DNA of 64,000 bases from Chachezhania antarctica (GCF_003646465.1 NZ_QZEX01000015.1:26850-90849); one strand, 5' to 3'; counted from the first letter of the stretch, positions 1 to 9,099 are shown. Notes: generated by a model not told the origin, from the sequence alone. A program made the numbers and translations.

Positions 1-16
1 CCGGGAGTGGGAAATT

Positions 17-724
17 TTGCATAGTATCGGAGAGTCCATCGCTCTGGCCTTCCAGCTGGTCCTGACCGGCAGCGCCGATCTGATCGAGATCGTGGGATTG
101 TCCCTTCAGGTCAGCCTCAGCGCAACGGGTTTCGCCCTTCTGATCGGCCTGCCGCTGGGCGCGCTGGTGGCGATCAGCCGGTTTCCCGGCCGCAACGTGG
201 TGCTGGCGGTGATGAACGCCCTGATGGGCCTGCCGCCGGTGGTCGTCGGGCTGCTGGTCTACCTGCAACTGTCCCGCTCCGGCCCGCTGGGGTTTCTGGG
301 GCTGCTCTATACGCCCACCGCGATGATCATCGCGCAGACGATCCTGATCGCGCCCATCGTCGCCGCCCTGTCGCGTCAGATCCTTGAAGACCTGCATTGC
401 GAATATGCCGAACAGTTCCGTTCCCTCTGCCTCAACCCGTGGCAGAGCATGGAGGCGCTGCTGTGGGATGCCCGCTTTTCGCTGCTCACGGTCGCGCTGG
501 CCGGGTTTGGCCGTGCGGTGGCCGAAGTGGGCGCGGTGATCATCGTCGGCGGCAATATCGACCACCTGACGCGGGTGATGACGACGTCCATCGCGCTCGA
601 AACCTCGAAAGGCGATCTGGCGCTGGCGCTGGCCATCGGGATGGTGCTGCTGACGATCGCGCTGACGGTGAACGCGGCCGTGCAGATGATGCGCACCACG
701 GCGGCACGGCAAGCCTATGTCTGA
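17..724 (+). CDS. tupB: Tungstate ABC transporter permease TupB
   Basis: This 235-residue integral membrane protein is the likely permease of a tungstate importer. Several hydrophobic segments are visible, with the permease coupling region near residues 125-175 (AEQFRSLCLNPWQSMEALLW) followed by the GRAVAEVGAVIIVGGN signature typical of TupB/molybdate-type permeases. The start used is TTG at 17 with GGGAG a few bases upstream. The frame stays open to the window edge, so an upstream start cannot be excluded. It overlaps the ATPase gene by 8 bases and the binding protein follows, so the three form one transcription unit. Sulfate or molybdate permeases are related, but the TupA downstream favours tungstate. 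The role fits the tungsten-type formate dehydrogenase 14 kb away. Confidence 0.85.
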   Translation: MHSIGESIALAFQLVLTGSADLIEIVGLSLQVSLSATGFALLIGLPLGALVAISRFPGRNVVLAVMNALMGLPPVVVGLLVYLQLSRSGPLGFLGLLYTPTAMIIAQTILIAPIVAALSRQILEDLHCEYAEQFRSLCLNPWQSMEALLWDARFSLLTVALAGFGRAVAEVGAVIIVGGNIDHLTRVMTTSIALETSKGDLALALAIGMVLLTIALTVNAAVQMMRTTAARQAYV

Positions 725-1472
725 CATGACGATCACCGGCGCACCGCCCCGGATCGAGGAGGCGACGCAGGCCCCGATCCTGCAGCTTTCGGTCACCGAC
801 CTTTCCCTGCGCTTCGGCGAGGCGACTGTGCTGGACGGTCTTGATCTGACGCTGGGGCCTGTGGGCTGCACGATGATCATGGGCCCGAACGGCGCCGGCA
901 AGAGCCTGCTTCTGAAGCTGCTTCACGGGTTGATCAAACCCACGTCGGGGCGGATCGACTGGAGCGGATACAGTGCCGCCGACGTCACCGCGCGGCAGGC
1001 GATGGTGTTCCAGAAACCGGTGCTTCTGCGCCGGTCGGTCGCTGCCAATCTCGATTTCGTTCTGCGGTCCCGCGGGAAGGACAGGGACCGCTGCCATGCG
1101 CTGCTGGACCATGTCGGGCTTACCCACAAGGCGGATCAGCCTGCGCGCCTGTTGTCTGGCGGAGAGGCGCAGCGGCTGGCGCTGGCCCGTGCGCTGGCGA
1201 CCGATCCCGAGGTGCTGCTTCTGGACGAACCGACCGCCAGCCTAGATCCGGCATCGGTGCTGGCCATCGAACGGATCGTGTCGAGCGCTCGTGACCGCGG
1301 CGTGCGGATCGTCTTTGTCACGCACGATATCGGACAGGCCCGGCGCATGGCCGACGATGTCGTGTTCCTGCACCGCGGACGCGTGGCCGAACACGCCCCG
1401 GCCGCTGCATTCTTCCCCGAACCCCGCTGTCAGGCGGCCCGGGATTACCTGAACGGCAAGATCGTCGTGTAA
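717..1472 (+). CDS. tupC: Tungstate ABC transporter ATP-binding protein TupC
   Basis: This 251-residue ABC ATPase powers the tungstate importer. It has a Walker A GPNGAGKS (residues 56-63), a signature LSGGEAQR, and a Walker B LLLDEPT followed by the ASLDPAS D-loop and the switch histidine in FVTHD. The ATG at 717 overlaps the end of tupB (stop at 722-724), which indicates translational coupling. The N-terminal 20 or so residues are an extension before the ABC fold. No TOBE-type C-terminal regulatory domain is evident from the length, which is usual for TupC rather than ModC. Confidence 0.87.
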   Translation: MSDMTITGAPPRIEEATQAPILQLSVTDLSLRFGEATVLDGLDLTLGPVGCTMIMGPNGAGKSLLLKLLHGLIKPTSGRIDWSGYSAADVTARQAMVFQKPVLLRRSVAANLDFVLRSRGKDRDRCHALLDHVGLTHKADQPARLLSGGEAQRLALARALATDPEVLLLDEPTASLDPASVLAIERIVSSARDRGVRIVFVTHDIGQARRMADDVVFLHRGRVAEHAPAAAFFPEPRCQAARDYLNGKIVV

Positions 1473-1498
1473 CTACCACCTACCAGAGGACCCCCCAC

Positions 1499-2317
1499 AT
1501 GTTCCGAAAAATCCTTGGCGCGGCTGCCATCGCGGTGGCTGCGAACAGCCCCGTATTTGCCGAAGACGGCGCCATCATCGTGCAGTCGACCACCTCGACC
1601 GCCAATTCCGGGCTCTACGATCACATCCTGCCGATCTTCGAAGGCAAGACCGGCATCAAGGCCAACGTCGTGGCCGTGGGGACCGGGCAGGCGATCCGCA
1701 ACGCGCAGAACTGCGATGGCGACGTGCTGCTGGTTCACGCCAAGCCGGCCGAGGAGAAGTTCGTCGCCGACGGTTACGGCACCGGCCGCACCGACCTGAT
1801 GTACAACGACTTCATCATCGTCGGCCCGGCAGAGGATCCCGCCGGCGTGACGGGCATGACCGATGCGCAGGCCGCGCTGAAGAAGATCGCCGGGGAAGGC
1901 GCGCTCTTCGCCTCGCGCGGGGACGATTCCGGGACGCACAAGAAGGAAGTGTCCCTGTGGAAGGACGCGGGCGTCGATCCGGATGCGGGCTCGGGCCAGT
2001 GGTACCGCGAGACCGGTTCGGGCATGGGCGCGACGTTGAATGCCGGGATCGGCATGGGCGCCTACGTGATGACCGACCGTGCGACATGGATCAGCTTCGC
2101 CAACAAGCAGGATTACGAAATCGCGGTGGAAGGGGACGAGGATCTCTTCAATCAGTACGGCGTGATCCCCGTGAACCCCGACAAGTGCCCCAGCGTGAAT
2201 GTCGAAGCGGCGAACGCGTTTTCCGGCTGGCTTTTGTCGCCGGAAGGGCAGGCGGCGATTGCCGAGTACAAGGTTGACGGGCAGCAACTGTTCTTCCCCA
2301 ACGCGCCGTCCAACTGA
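1499..2317 (+). CDS. tupA: Tungstate-binding periplasmic protein TupA
   Basis: This 272-residue periplasmic solute-binding protein has a signal peptide of about 21 residues ending VFA/ED. It opens with the VQSTTSTANSG oxyanion-binding motif characteristic of TupA, followed by the GTGQAIRNA and RGDDSGTHKKE segments that line the anion site in the family. An AGAGGA Shine-Dalgarno lies about 10 bases before the ATG. The gene order here is B-C-A, whereas many bacteria have A-B-C. Tungstate is the substrate suggested by the family; molybdate selectivity cannot be ruled out from sequence. It probably supplies tungsten to the formate dehydrogenase encoded at 14.5-19 kb. Confidence 0.88.
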   Translation: MFRKILGAAAIAVAANSPVFAEDGAIIVQSTTSTANSGLYDHILPIFEGKTGIKANVVAVGTGQAIRNAQNCDGDVLLVHAKPAEEKFVADGYGTGRTDLMYNDFIIVGPAEDPAGVTGMTDAQAALKKIAGEGALFASRGDDSGTHKKEVSLWKDAGVDPDAGSGQWYRETGSGMGATLNAGIGMGAYVMTDRATWISFANKQDYEIAVEGDEDLFNQYGVIPVNPDKCPSVNVEAANAFSGWLLSPEGQAAIAEYKVDGQQLFFPNAPSN

Positions 2318-2364
2318 TAGACCGTCGGGGCGGCGCATCCTGCCGCCCCGATCCGACGGACAAG

Positions 2365-3249
2365 ATGACCGAGGCTGCAATCGTGGAACATCAGTACCTG
2401 ACGGTCAAGGAACTGGCCGACCTGCTGCGCCTGAAGGAACGGAAGGTCTACGATCTTGCCGCCTCGGGCGAGGTGCCGTGTTCCCGCGCGACCGGCAAGC
2501 TTTTGTTCCCCGCCGCCGACATCCAGGCCTGGATCGATGGCGCCAGTTCGGGCCGCCGGGCGGAAGCGCCTGACCGGCCCGCGATCGCGCTGGGAAGCCA
2601 CGATCCGCTGCTCGACTGGGCGATCCGGCAATCGCGCTGCGGGTTGGCCACGTTCTTCGACGGCTCGCTGGACGGGCTCGACCGGTTTGCGCGCGCCAAG
2701 GGCGTTGTCACGGGCCTGCATGTCCACGACCCCGAAAGCGGCGACTGGAACGTGCCGGCGGCGACGCGGGTGGCCGGGCACGAGAACGCGGTTCTGATAG
2801 CCTTCGCCACGCGCAGCCGCGGGCTGGTCTGTGGAGACGATGTGGCACCGGAACGTCTTGCCGACCTAGCGGGCCTGCGCGTCGTCCCGCGCCAGACGGA
2901 ATCCGGGACGGACGGGCTGTTCCGGCATCTGGCCGCGACCGAAGGGCTGGATCTGGAGACTGTCGATTTCGCCGAAGTCGCCCGGACCGAGGACGAGGCC
3001 GTCGAATCCGTCCGCCGGGGCGAGGCGGACGTGGCGTTCGGGCTGGCCTCCGTCGCGCGCTCCTATGGCCTGCGCTTCGTGCCGGTGATCGAGGAAGAAT
3101 TCGCGCTTCTGGTCGACCGCCGCGCGTGGTTCGAGCCGCCGATGCAGGCGCTCCTGGCCTTCTGCGCACAGCCCGAATTCCGGCGCCGCGCCGAAAGCTA
3201 TGGCGGCTACGACATCGGAAACCTTGGCAAGGTGCTCTGGAACGCCTGA
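2365..3249 (+). CDS. HTH/periplasmic-binding-like transcriptional regulator, probably of tup genes
   Basis: This 294-residue protein has an excisionase-type helix-turn-helix at residues 8-55 (LTVKELADLLRLKERKVYDL). A long C-terminal domain resembles the PBP-like effector domain found behind such HTHs in molybdate/tungstate loci; it includes QTESGTDGLFRHL and a run of acidic residues before the RRGEADVAFGL motif. It follows tupA by 47 bases on the same strand and so is probably co-transcribed. The inferred role is sensing tungstate or molybdate, or the cofactor, and controlling the transporter and perhaps formate dehydrogenase. It is neither a ModE protein (no TOBE/MOP repeats seen) nor the LysR type. 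Confidence 0.7.
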   Translation: MTEAAIVEHQYLTVKELADLLRLKERKVYDLAASGEVPCSRATGKLLFPAADIQAWIDGASSGRRAEAPDRPAIALGSHDPLLDWAIRQSRCGLATFFDGSLDGLDRFARAKGVVTGLHVHDPESGDWNVPAATRVAGHENAVLIAFATRSRGLVCGDDVAPERLADLAGLRVVPRQTESGTDGLFRHLAATEGLDLETVDFAEVARTEDEAVESVRRGEADVAFGLASVARSYGLRFVPVIEEEFALLVDRRAWFEPPMQALLAFCAQPEFRRRAESYGGYDIGNLGKVLWNA

Positions 3250-3252
3250 ACG

Positions 3253-4542
3253 TCAGAGGATCAGGATCGCCCGGAAATCGTTGACGTTGGTCAGCGTCGG
3301 GCCGGTGATGACCTGATCGCCCAGCCGTTCGAAGAAGCTGTGCCCGTCATTGCGGATCAGGAAATCCTTCGCGGAAATCCCAATGGCCATGGCGCGCGCC
3401 AGCGTGTCGGGGCGGATGACGGCGCCGGCGATCTCTTCGATCCCGTCCACGCCATCGGTATCGCCCGCAATCGCATACACATCCGACAATCCGTTCAGCG
3501 CCACGGCCAGCGACAGCAGGAATTCCACGTTCCGCCCGCCGCGACCGTCGCCGCGCAGGGTGACGGTGGTCTCGCCTCCGGAGATCAGGACGCAGGGCTT
3601 CGCGAAGGGCTGACCGTGAGTGACGACCTGTGACGCGATGCCGGACATGACGATGCCGACGTCGCTGGCCTCACCTTCGATGGAATCGCCCAGGATATGC
3701 GTGGCGTAGCCGGCCTGCGCCGCGACATTGGCGGCGGCTTCGAGCGATTGCTGGGGGGCTGCGATCATGTGGGTGGTGACAGTGGACAGGCGCGGATCGT
3801 CGGGCTTCACGCTTTCGCCTGCGCCGGTTTCAAGGATCTGGCGGGCGGCGGCAGGCAGGGTCAGGCCGTAACGGTCAACGATCTCCAGCGCGTCGGCGCA
3901 GGTCGTGGGGTCGCCGACGGAGGGCCCCGAGGCGATGTTGATCGGATCGTCGCCCGGCACGTCCGAGATCAGCAGGTTGACCAGCGTCGCCGGATGGCAG
4001 GCCGCGGCCAGACGCCCGCCCTTGATCGCCGACATGTGGCGGCGCAGGCAGTTCATTTCGTCTATCGTCGCCCCGCAGCGCAGCAGGTCGCGGTTGATCT
4101 GCTGCTTGTCTTCCAACGTCAGGTCATCGGCGGGCAGGGGCAGCAGCGCCGATCCGCCGCCCGAGATCAGGCAGACGACCACGTCGTCCGGTCCCAGCCC
4201 TTCGACCAGCGCCAGCATCCGTTCGGCCGCATCACGGCCCGCCGCATCCGGCACCGGGTGGGCGGCTTCGACGATCTCGATCCCGTCGCAGTCAACGGCA
4301 TATCCGTAGCGGGTGACAACAAGACCTTCGAGCGGACGCCCGTAATGCGCCTCTGCCGCCCGTGCCATCGCGGCCGAGGCCTTGCCGGCCCCGATCACCA
4401 CAAGGCGTCCGGTGGCAGGATAGCGGGGCAGGTGGGGCGGGACGCAGATATCGGGCTGCGCGGCGGATACGGCGGCGTCGAACATCGCGCGCAGCAGGCC
4501 GTCGGTGGTGGTCATCGCGGGGGTCGTCTTGCCGGTCGTCAT
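3253..4542 (-). CDS. gckA: Glycerate 2-kinase (MOFRL family)
   Basis: This 429-residue MOFRL/TtuD-family protein is predicted to phosphorylate D-glycerate to 2-phosphoglycerate, the serine-cycle step that feeds PEP. Family signatures are VIGAGKASAAMARA near residue 55, the LISGGGSALLPLP glycine-rich loop near 125, and the C-terminal GGRNVEFLLSLA and AGDTDGVDG motifs. The start at 4542 overlaps the end of folE2 in an ATGA arrangement, so the two are one operon; a second Met at residue 10 is an alternative start. Older annotation calls such proteins hydroxypyruvate reductase TtuD. A true hydroxypyruvate reductase is encoded at 41.1 kb, which favours the kinase role. Confidence 0.88.
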   Translation of the reverse strand: MTTGKTTPAMTTTDGLLRAMFDAAVSAAQPDICVPPHLPRYPATGRLVVIGAGKASAAMARAAEAHYGRPLEGLVVTRYGYAVDCDGIEIVEAAHPVPDAAGRDAAERMLALVEGLGPDDVVVCLISGGGSALLPLPADDLTLEDKQQINRDLLRCGATIDEMNCLRRHMSAIKGGRLAAACHPATLVNLLISDVPGDDPINIASGPSVGDPTTCADALEIVDRYGLTLPAAARQILETGAGESVKPDDPRLSTVTTHMIAAPQQSLEAAANVAAQAGYATHILGDSIEGEASDVGIVMSGIASQVVTHGQPFAKPCVLISGGETTVTLRGDGRGGRNVEFLLSLAVALNGLSDVYAIAGDTDGVDGIEEIAGAVIRPDTLARAMAIGISAKDFLIRNDGHSFFERLGDQVITGPTLTNVNDFRAILIL

Positions 4543-5627
4543 CGCAGTATTCGAAGATCCTGGAACAGGTGCGGATCGACCGATGTCTGGTCGAATGTGT
4601 TCCCGCGCGCGATCATCGCCACGGCATCGTGACTGTGCAGGCTTTCCTGGTGGCTGGCAACGATCCGGTAATCGGCGATGCGGTCATCCGCGCCGACCCT
4701 TTCTGCGAAAAGCCGGACGGCATCTTCGACGAAGATCGGGTTGGCGGCGTTGAGTTCGGCAAAGGCCTGTTCGTCTTCGCGCTTGACCATCACCTGGGTT
4801 TCGGTCGGGATCGCCGCGCGGCACAGATCGACGACATCCTCGAACCACAGGATCCCGGCATCCGGCGCCGTGCACAGCGACAGCCGCGCGACCGAGCGCT
4901 GCGAATGCGGGGTCGCCAGCTGCCCGCGCGTGGCGCGTGCGTGTTCCGACAGTTCCAGCGAACAGGGGCAGGTCGAGGAATAGACGTAATCGAGATGCAG
5001 GATCTTCTGGCGAACGCCCTGCCGTTCCACGACCTCGAGCGTCGTGTTGTAGTACTGGTAGCCTTCCAGCCCCGATCGCAGGGACCTGACCTTCACGGGA
5101 AAGCGGAAGTTCATCGCGATCCGGGCGTCGCGGCTGCCATGGTCGGTCTGGTAGTCGTTCAGCACGTCTTCGATCACGTCGTAGCTGAAGGTATGCTCGG
5201 CCGCCCGGTAGAAGCTGCGCATGATCCGGGACATGTTTATGCCCTTGCTCTCGCCTTCAAGGCTGACGGTGCCGGTGACCGTTGTTTCGGAATTCAGCTC
5301 TCCCCCGTCGCGCAGACGGTAGCGGATCGGCAGCCGAAAGCCCGAGATACCGACATGCCGGATCAGGGAGTGCGCGCCCTTGATGTCGCTTGCGGGGCCG
5401 TTCTGCAGATCGGGGAGCGTCGCGACATAGGCGGGATCGGCCACGAAGCTTTTCGGATAGGTGCGCGACATCTCGGTCCGTGGTTCGGCCAGTGTCTTGA
5501 TCACGTCGCGCAGATCGGCCAGGTCGGTTTCTTCCGCGCCGGCGGTCCACATCTTCAGAAGCTCGGCGATCACCGTGGCCTGCGTGGGCTCCGACAGGTC
5601 GTCTGTCCGGGATACGGGCGTGTCCAT
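4539..5627 (-). CDS. folE2: GTP cyclohydrolase FolE2 (type IB)
   Basis: The product converts GTP to 7,8-dihydroneopterin triphosphate, the entry to folate synthesis. Clear FolE2 motifs are GISGFRLPIRYRLRDGG, GINMSRIMRSFYRA and STCPCSLELSEHARATRGQ, the last with the metal-binding cysteine. The frame runs upstream to 5834, but that extension is low in family resemblance and crosses a large inverted repeat. I therefore start at the ATG at 5627 (362 residues); a GTG at 5645, preceded by GGGGA, is a good alternative. It is coupled to gckA. With folA and folB nearby it suggests extra folate capacity for a tetrahydrofolate-based C1 pathway. Confidence 0.88.
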   Translation of the reverse strand: MDTPVSRTDDLSEPTQATVIAELLKMWTAGAEETDLADLRDVIKTLAEPRTEMSRTYPKSFVADPAYVATLPDLQNGPASDIKGAHSLIRHVGISGFRLPIRYRLRDGGELNSETTVTGTVSLEGESKGINMSRIMRSFYRAAEHTFSYDVIEDVLNDYQTDHGSRDARIAMNFRFPVKVRSLRSGLEGYQYYNTTLEVVERQGVRQKILHLDYVYSSTCPCSLELSEHARATRGQLATPHSQRSVARLSLCTAPDAGILWFEDVVDLCRAAIPTETQVMVKREDEQAFAELNAANPIFVEDAVRLFAERVGADDRIADYRIVASHQESLHSHDAVAMIARGNTFDQTSVDPHLFQDLRILR

Positions 5628-5806
5628 GACGAATCTGTGGTTCACAATGCGGTCCCCATTCTGAAGGGTGACAACGCTTGGCCAGGCCGCGACCGTTTCC
5701 GGTCGGCAGACCTTGCCGGATCCAGGATCTTGCGCATTCGGAACCTTTCCTTCGCCGCGGAAACCTTTGGCGGTTCCTGTCACGTGGACAGCGCGGCAGG
5801 TGCCGG

Positions 5807-5843
5807 CGCCTGTTCTTGGTGCTAGGTATACCAAGAACAGGCG
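5807..5843. promoter_or_regulatory. Long inverted repeat with an operator-like core upstream of folE2
   Basis: Two 14-base arms (5807-5820 and 5830-5843) pair perfectly around a 9-base spacer. The right half contains AGGTATACCA (5824-5833), a one-mismatch copy of the TGGTATACCA palindrome found at 13445, 24643, 24929 and 25009. The element is about 180 bases upstream of the preferred folE2 start and just beyond the end of the DUF6494-like gene. There is no T-run after either arm, so an intrinsic terminator is less likely than an operator, although both are possible. Confidence 0.55.
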
Positions 5844-5890
5844 TCAGTCGAGTCCGAACTGAAGGAAATATTCAGAATGCTTGATATGGC

Positions 5891-6082
5891 CTATTCCGGC
5901 CCCTTGATCTTGCCTTCCACGACATGTTCCAGGTCAAGCTCACCGATCGTCAGCACGACCTTGACGGGGAAGGTCTTGCCCGCCGTATCGGCTTCGCGCA
6001 TCGCTTCCTCGATGGCCTGCTGCGAGGTGACGCCCACCTGCTTCAGGAACTTGCGCATGCTCATGTTGAAATCTTCGCTCAT
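5891..6082 (-). CDS. Small conserved protein, DUF6494-like
   Basis: This 63-residue acidic protein begins MSEDFNMSMRKFLKQVG and matches my memory of the DUF6494 family, whose function is unknown. The ATG at 6082 is preceded by GGGAGACGGAG, a good ribosome site. The open frame continues upstream to 6127, but that start has poorer support. No signal peptide or membrane segment is visible; the predicted form is a helix followed by short strands ending EGKIKGPE. It sits downstream of maeB with an 84-base gap on the same strand, so it may be co-transcribed with it. Confidence 0.7.
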   Translation of the reverse strand: MSEDFNMSMRKFLKQVGVTSQQAIEEAMREADTAGKTFPVKVVLTIGELDLEHVVEGKIKGPE

Positions 6083-6166
6083 CTCCGTCTCCCGTGTTGG
6101 ATCTGTGCCAAGGCTCACACCCGGCATGGGCGAAGGGCAAGGGTTTTCCTGCCCTTGCCCCGGCTC

Positions 6167-8446
6167 TTAGCCGTAATGTGCCACCGGCGTACCGGCGAGT
6201 GCTGCCATGTTCAGAAGACCGCGCGCCGAGATGGACGGTGTGACCACATGCGCGCGGTTGCCCATGCCCATCAGGACAGGCCCCACTTCCAGACCGTCGC
6301 CGCGCATCTTCAGGATGTTCCGCACGGCGCTGGCCGCATCGGTGTTGGCGAAGACAAGTGCGTTGGCCGACCCTGTCAGCCGCGATTCCGGCAGCAGCCG
6401 TTCGCGGATCGAGGGGTCCAGCGCGGCGTCGAGGTTCATTTCGCCTTCGTAAGTGAAATCCGGCGCCTTGCTGTCGAGGATCTCCAGCGCCGCGCGCATG
6501 CGCCCGCCGGAATCGTTGTCGAGGTTGCCGAACTGCGAATGCGAACACAGCGCGATCTTTGGTTCGATCCCGAAGCGGCGGATATGGCGCGCGCAGCCCA
6601 TCACGGTTTCGGCGATCTGTTCCGGCGTCGGCTGGTGGTTCACCTGCGTGTCCGAGATGAACAGCGGCCCGTCTTGCAGGATCATCATCGACAGGGCGGC
6701 GACGGGGGCCAGCGCGCCTTCCTGCAGGATCTCGTTCACGTAGCGCAGGTGCCAGCTGAACTGGCCCACGGTGCCGCAGATCATGCTGTCGGCCTCGCCC
6801 CGGCGGACCATGATCGCGGCAATGGCGGTGGTGTTCGTGCGCATGATCGTGCGGGCCAGCTCCGGCGCCACGCCCCGGCGGGCCATGATCTGGTGATAGT
6901 TCTCCCAGTAGGCGCGGTAGCGGCTGTCGTGTTCGGGGTTGACCAGTTCGAAGTCGACGCCGGGCTTGATCGACAGGCCGGCCTGTTCCAGCCGTACGGC
7001 CACGACCTCGGGACGGCCGATCAGGATCGGGACGGTGGTGGTTTCGTCCAGCATCGCGCTGGCCGTCCGCAACACCTGTTCGTTCTCGCCCTCGGCGAAG
7101 ACGACACGGCGGTGCGCCTTGGCCGCCGCTTCGAACACCGGGCGCATCAGCAGGGCAGACCGGAAGACGGTGCTGTCGAGCTGCTGCTTGTAGGCGTCCA
7201 GATCGGCGATCGGCCGGGTCGCCACGCCGGATTCCATCGCGGCCTTGGCCACGGCGGTGGCGATGATGCCGGTCAGGCGCGGATCGAAGGGTTTGGGGAT
7301 CAGGTAATCCGGCCCGAAGGCCAGCTGCTCACCCTTGTAGACAGCCGCCGTCTCGGCAATTGTCGTCGTCCGCGCAAGCGAGGCCATGGCCTCGATACAG
7401 GCGATCTTCATCTCGTCGTTGATGTCGGTCGCGCCCACGTCCAGCGCACCGCGGAAGATGAACGGGAAGCACAGCACGTTGTTGACCTGGTTCGGGTAAT
7501 CCGACCGGCCGGTGGCGATGATCGCATCTGGCGCCACTTCGCGCGCCGCGTCGGGCATGATTTCCGGCAGCGGGTTGGCCAGCGCGAAGATGATCGGGCG
7601 GGCGGCCATGCGCTTGACCATCTGCGGCGTCAGCACGTTCGCGCCCGACAGGCCCAGGAACAGGTCGGCGCCTTCGATCACGTCGTCGAGGTTGCGCAGG
7701 TCGGTCTTGCGCGCAAAGGTCGATTTGCGCGGGTTCATGTCCTCTTCACGGCCCTCGTAGACCAGCCCGTGCAGATCGCAGAGCCAGATGTTCTCAGGCT
7801 TCACGCCCAGCTTGATCAGCATGTCGAGGCACGCGATCCCCGCGGCACCGCCGCCGGTGGAGACGACCTTGATGTCTTCGAACTTCTTCTTGGCGACCCG
7901 CAAGGCGTTGGTCGCGGCAGCCCCCACCACGATGGCGGTGCCGTGCTGGTCGTCGTGGAAGACGGGGATGTTCATGCGTTCGCGGCAGATGTCTTCGACG
8001 ATGAAACAGTCGGGCGCCTTGATGTCTTCCAGGTTCACGGCGCCGAAGGTGGGTTCCAGCGAACAGACGATCTCGGCCAGTTTTTCCGGGTCGGTCTGGT
8101 TCACTTCCAGGTCGAAGCAATCGATATTGGCGAATTTCTTGAAGAGGACGGCCTTGCCTTCCATCACCGGCTTGGCGGCCTGCGCGCCGATATTGCCCAG
8201 CCCCAGAACGGCGGATCCGTTCGACACCACGGCCACAAGGTTGCCCTTCGACGTGAACCGCGTGGCGGTCGTCGGATCCTTCGCGATCTCCATGCAGGCA
8301 TCCGCCACGCCGGGCGAATAAGCCCGGGTCAGGTCGCGGCTGTTGGCGAGCGGTTTCGTCGCCCGCACTTCCAGTTTTCCGGGCCGCGGGAACTCGTGAT
8401 AGTCCAGAGCCGCGCTTTGGGTCTTGGGGTCTGATTTGTCCGTCAT
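6167..8446 (-). CDS. maeB: NADP-dependent malic enzyme with phosphotransacetylase-like domain (MaeB)
   Basis: This 759-residue protein matches the MaeB architecture. The N-terminal malic enzyme part (about 1-430) has AYSPGVADACMEIAKDP, the FHDDQHGTAIV metal-site motif and STGGGAAGIACLDML. The C-terminal part resembles phosphotransacetylase (about 440-759), with VFAEGENEQVLRTA and the conserved MICGTVGQFSWHLRYV segment. It decarboxylates malate to pyruvate with NADP; the C-terminal domain is usually regulatory, binding acetyl-CoA. It shares the window with PEP carboxylase and an acid-CoA ligase, so the malate node is well represented here. It would compete with malyl-CoA formation in a serine cycle. 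Confidence 0.93.
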   Translation of the reverse strand: MTDKSDPKTQSAALDYHEFPRPGKLEVRATKPLANSRDLTRAYSPGVADACMEIAKDPTTATRFTSKGNLVAVVSNGSAVLGLGNIGAQAAKPVMEGKAVLFKKFANIDCFDLEVNQTDPEKLAEIVCSLEPTFGAVNLEDIKAPDCFIVEDICRERMNIPVFHDDQHGTAIVVGAAATNALRVAKKKFEDIKVVSTGGGAAGIACLDMLIKLGVKPENIWLCDLHGLVYEGREEDMNPRKSTFARKTDLRNLDDVIEGADLFLGLSGANVLTPQMVKRMAARPIIFALANPLPEIMPDAAREVAPDAIIATGRSDYPNQVNNVLCFPFIFRGALDVGATDINDEMKIACIEAMASLARTTTIAETAAVYKGEQLAFGPDYLIPKPFDPRLTGIIATAVAKAAMESGVATRPIADLDAYKQQLDSTVFRSALLMRPVFEAAAKAHRRVVFAEGENEQVLRTASAMLDETTTVPILIGRPEVVAVRLEQAGLSIKPGVDFELVNPEHDSRYRAYWENYHQIMARRGVAPELARTIMRTNTTAIAAIMVRRGEADSMICGTVGQFSWHLRYVNEILQEGALAPVAALSMMILQDGPLFISDTQVNHQPTPEQIAETVMGCARHIRRFGIEPKIALCSHSQFGNLDNDSGGRMRAALEILDSKAPDFTYEGEMNLDAALDPSIRERLLPESRLTGSANALVFANTDAASAVRNILKMRGDGLEVGPVLMGMGNRAHVVTPSISARGLLNMAALAGTPVAHYG

Positions 8447-8622
8447 GATTGTTCTTCTTGCCTAGATCGAATTCGCTGCACCATCGCCACGTCCCAAGGG
8501 CACCGGATCGCCTCCCCGGCTCCGCAGATGTGCCCATCGGTTCTTGTCGGCTGGCGCCGTTAGTCGAGCATCGGCCGGGTTTTGTCGAGGGGAGGCGTTG
8601 CAGTCTGTGCGATTGACGCCGC

Positions 8623-9099
8623 TCAGGCGCGGACCAGTTCGCGGGCCACGCAGCGCGGTCCGGCCTCGCGCAGGACGGTTTCGCTTTGAACGGTCCATTG
8701 GGTTTCGTCGACGTCGGGGAAGAACGTGTCGGCGTCGTCGACGAAGGTGTCGACCTCGGTGATCAGCAACCGGTCGGCCAAGGGCATCAACGCGTCGTAG
8801 ATCCCGCGGCCACCCATGCCGAAGATGGCGCCGTGCCCCTTGTCCCGTGCAAAGGCCAATGCGGCCTCGACCGACGGGAAGGTGTGGGGGGCAAGGTCCG
8901 GGGTCGACGACACGACGCAGTTCAGCCGGCCGGGCAGGGGCGGGTTGGGGATGCTGGCCCATGTCCGCCTGCCCATGATCAGGGCGGCGCCCCGGGTGGC
9001 GTCCTTGAAGAACGCCATGTCCTCGGGCAGCGTCCACGGCATGGTGCCGCGCCGCCCGATGGCGCCGTTCCGGCTGCGTGCAACGATGAGGCTGATCAA
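8623..9099 (-). CDS. folA: Dihydrofolate reductase
   Basis: This 158-residue protein is the usual length for FolA and reduces dihydrofolate to tetrahydrofolate with NADPH. It opens with MISLIVARSRNGAIGRRG, then MPWTLPEDMAFFKDAT with the acidic active-site residue in helix B, and MGRRTW. The C-terminal part has the GMGGRGIYDALMPLADRL loop that contacts NADPH. It lies 63 bases after folB on the same strand, forming a folB-folA pair. The partner thyA is not in the window. Confidence 0.92.
   Translation of the reverse strand: MISLIVARSRNGAIGRRGTMPWTLPEDMAFFKDATRGAALIMGRRTWASIPNPPLPGRLNCVVSSTPDLAPHTFPSVEAALAFARDKGHGAIFGMGGRGIYDALMPLADRLLITEVDTFVDDADTFFPDVDETQWTVQSETVLREAGPRCVARELVRA

Noticed and set aside
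5628..5834. N-terminal extension of the folE2 frame
   Set aside because: The added residues do not resemble FolE2 and run across the inverted repeat; the ATG at 5627 or GTG at 5645 fits the family better.
5924..8434. 836-codon plus-strand frame opposite maeB
   Set aside because: It has His/Arg/Gly-rich composition typical of antisense frames and no domain; the minus strand encodes MaeB with all motifs.
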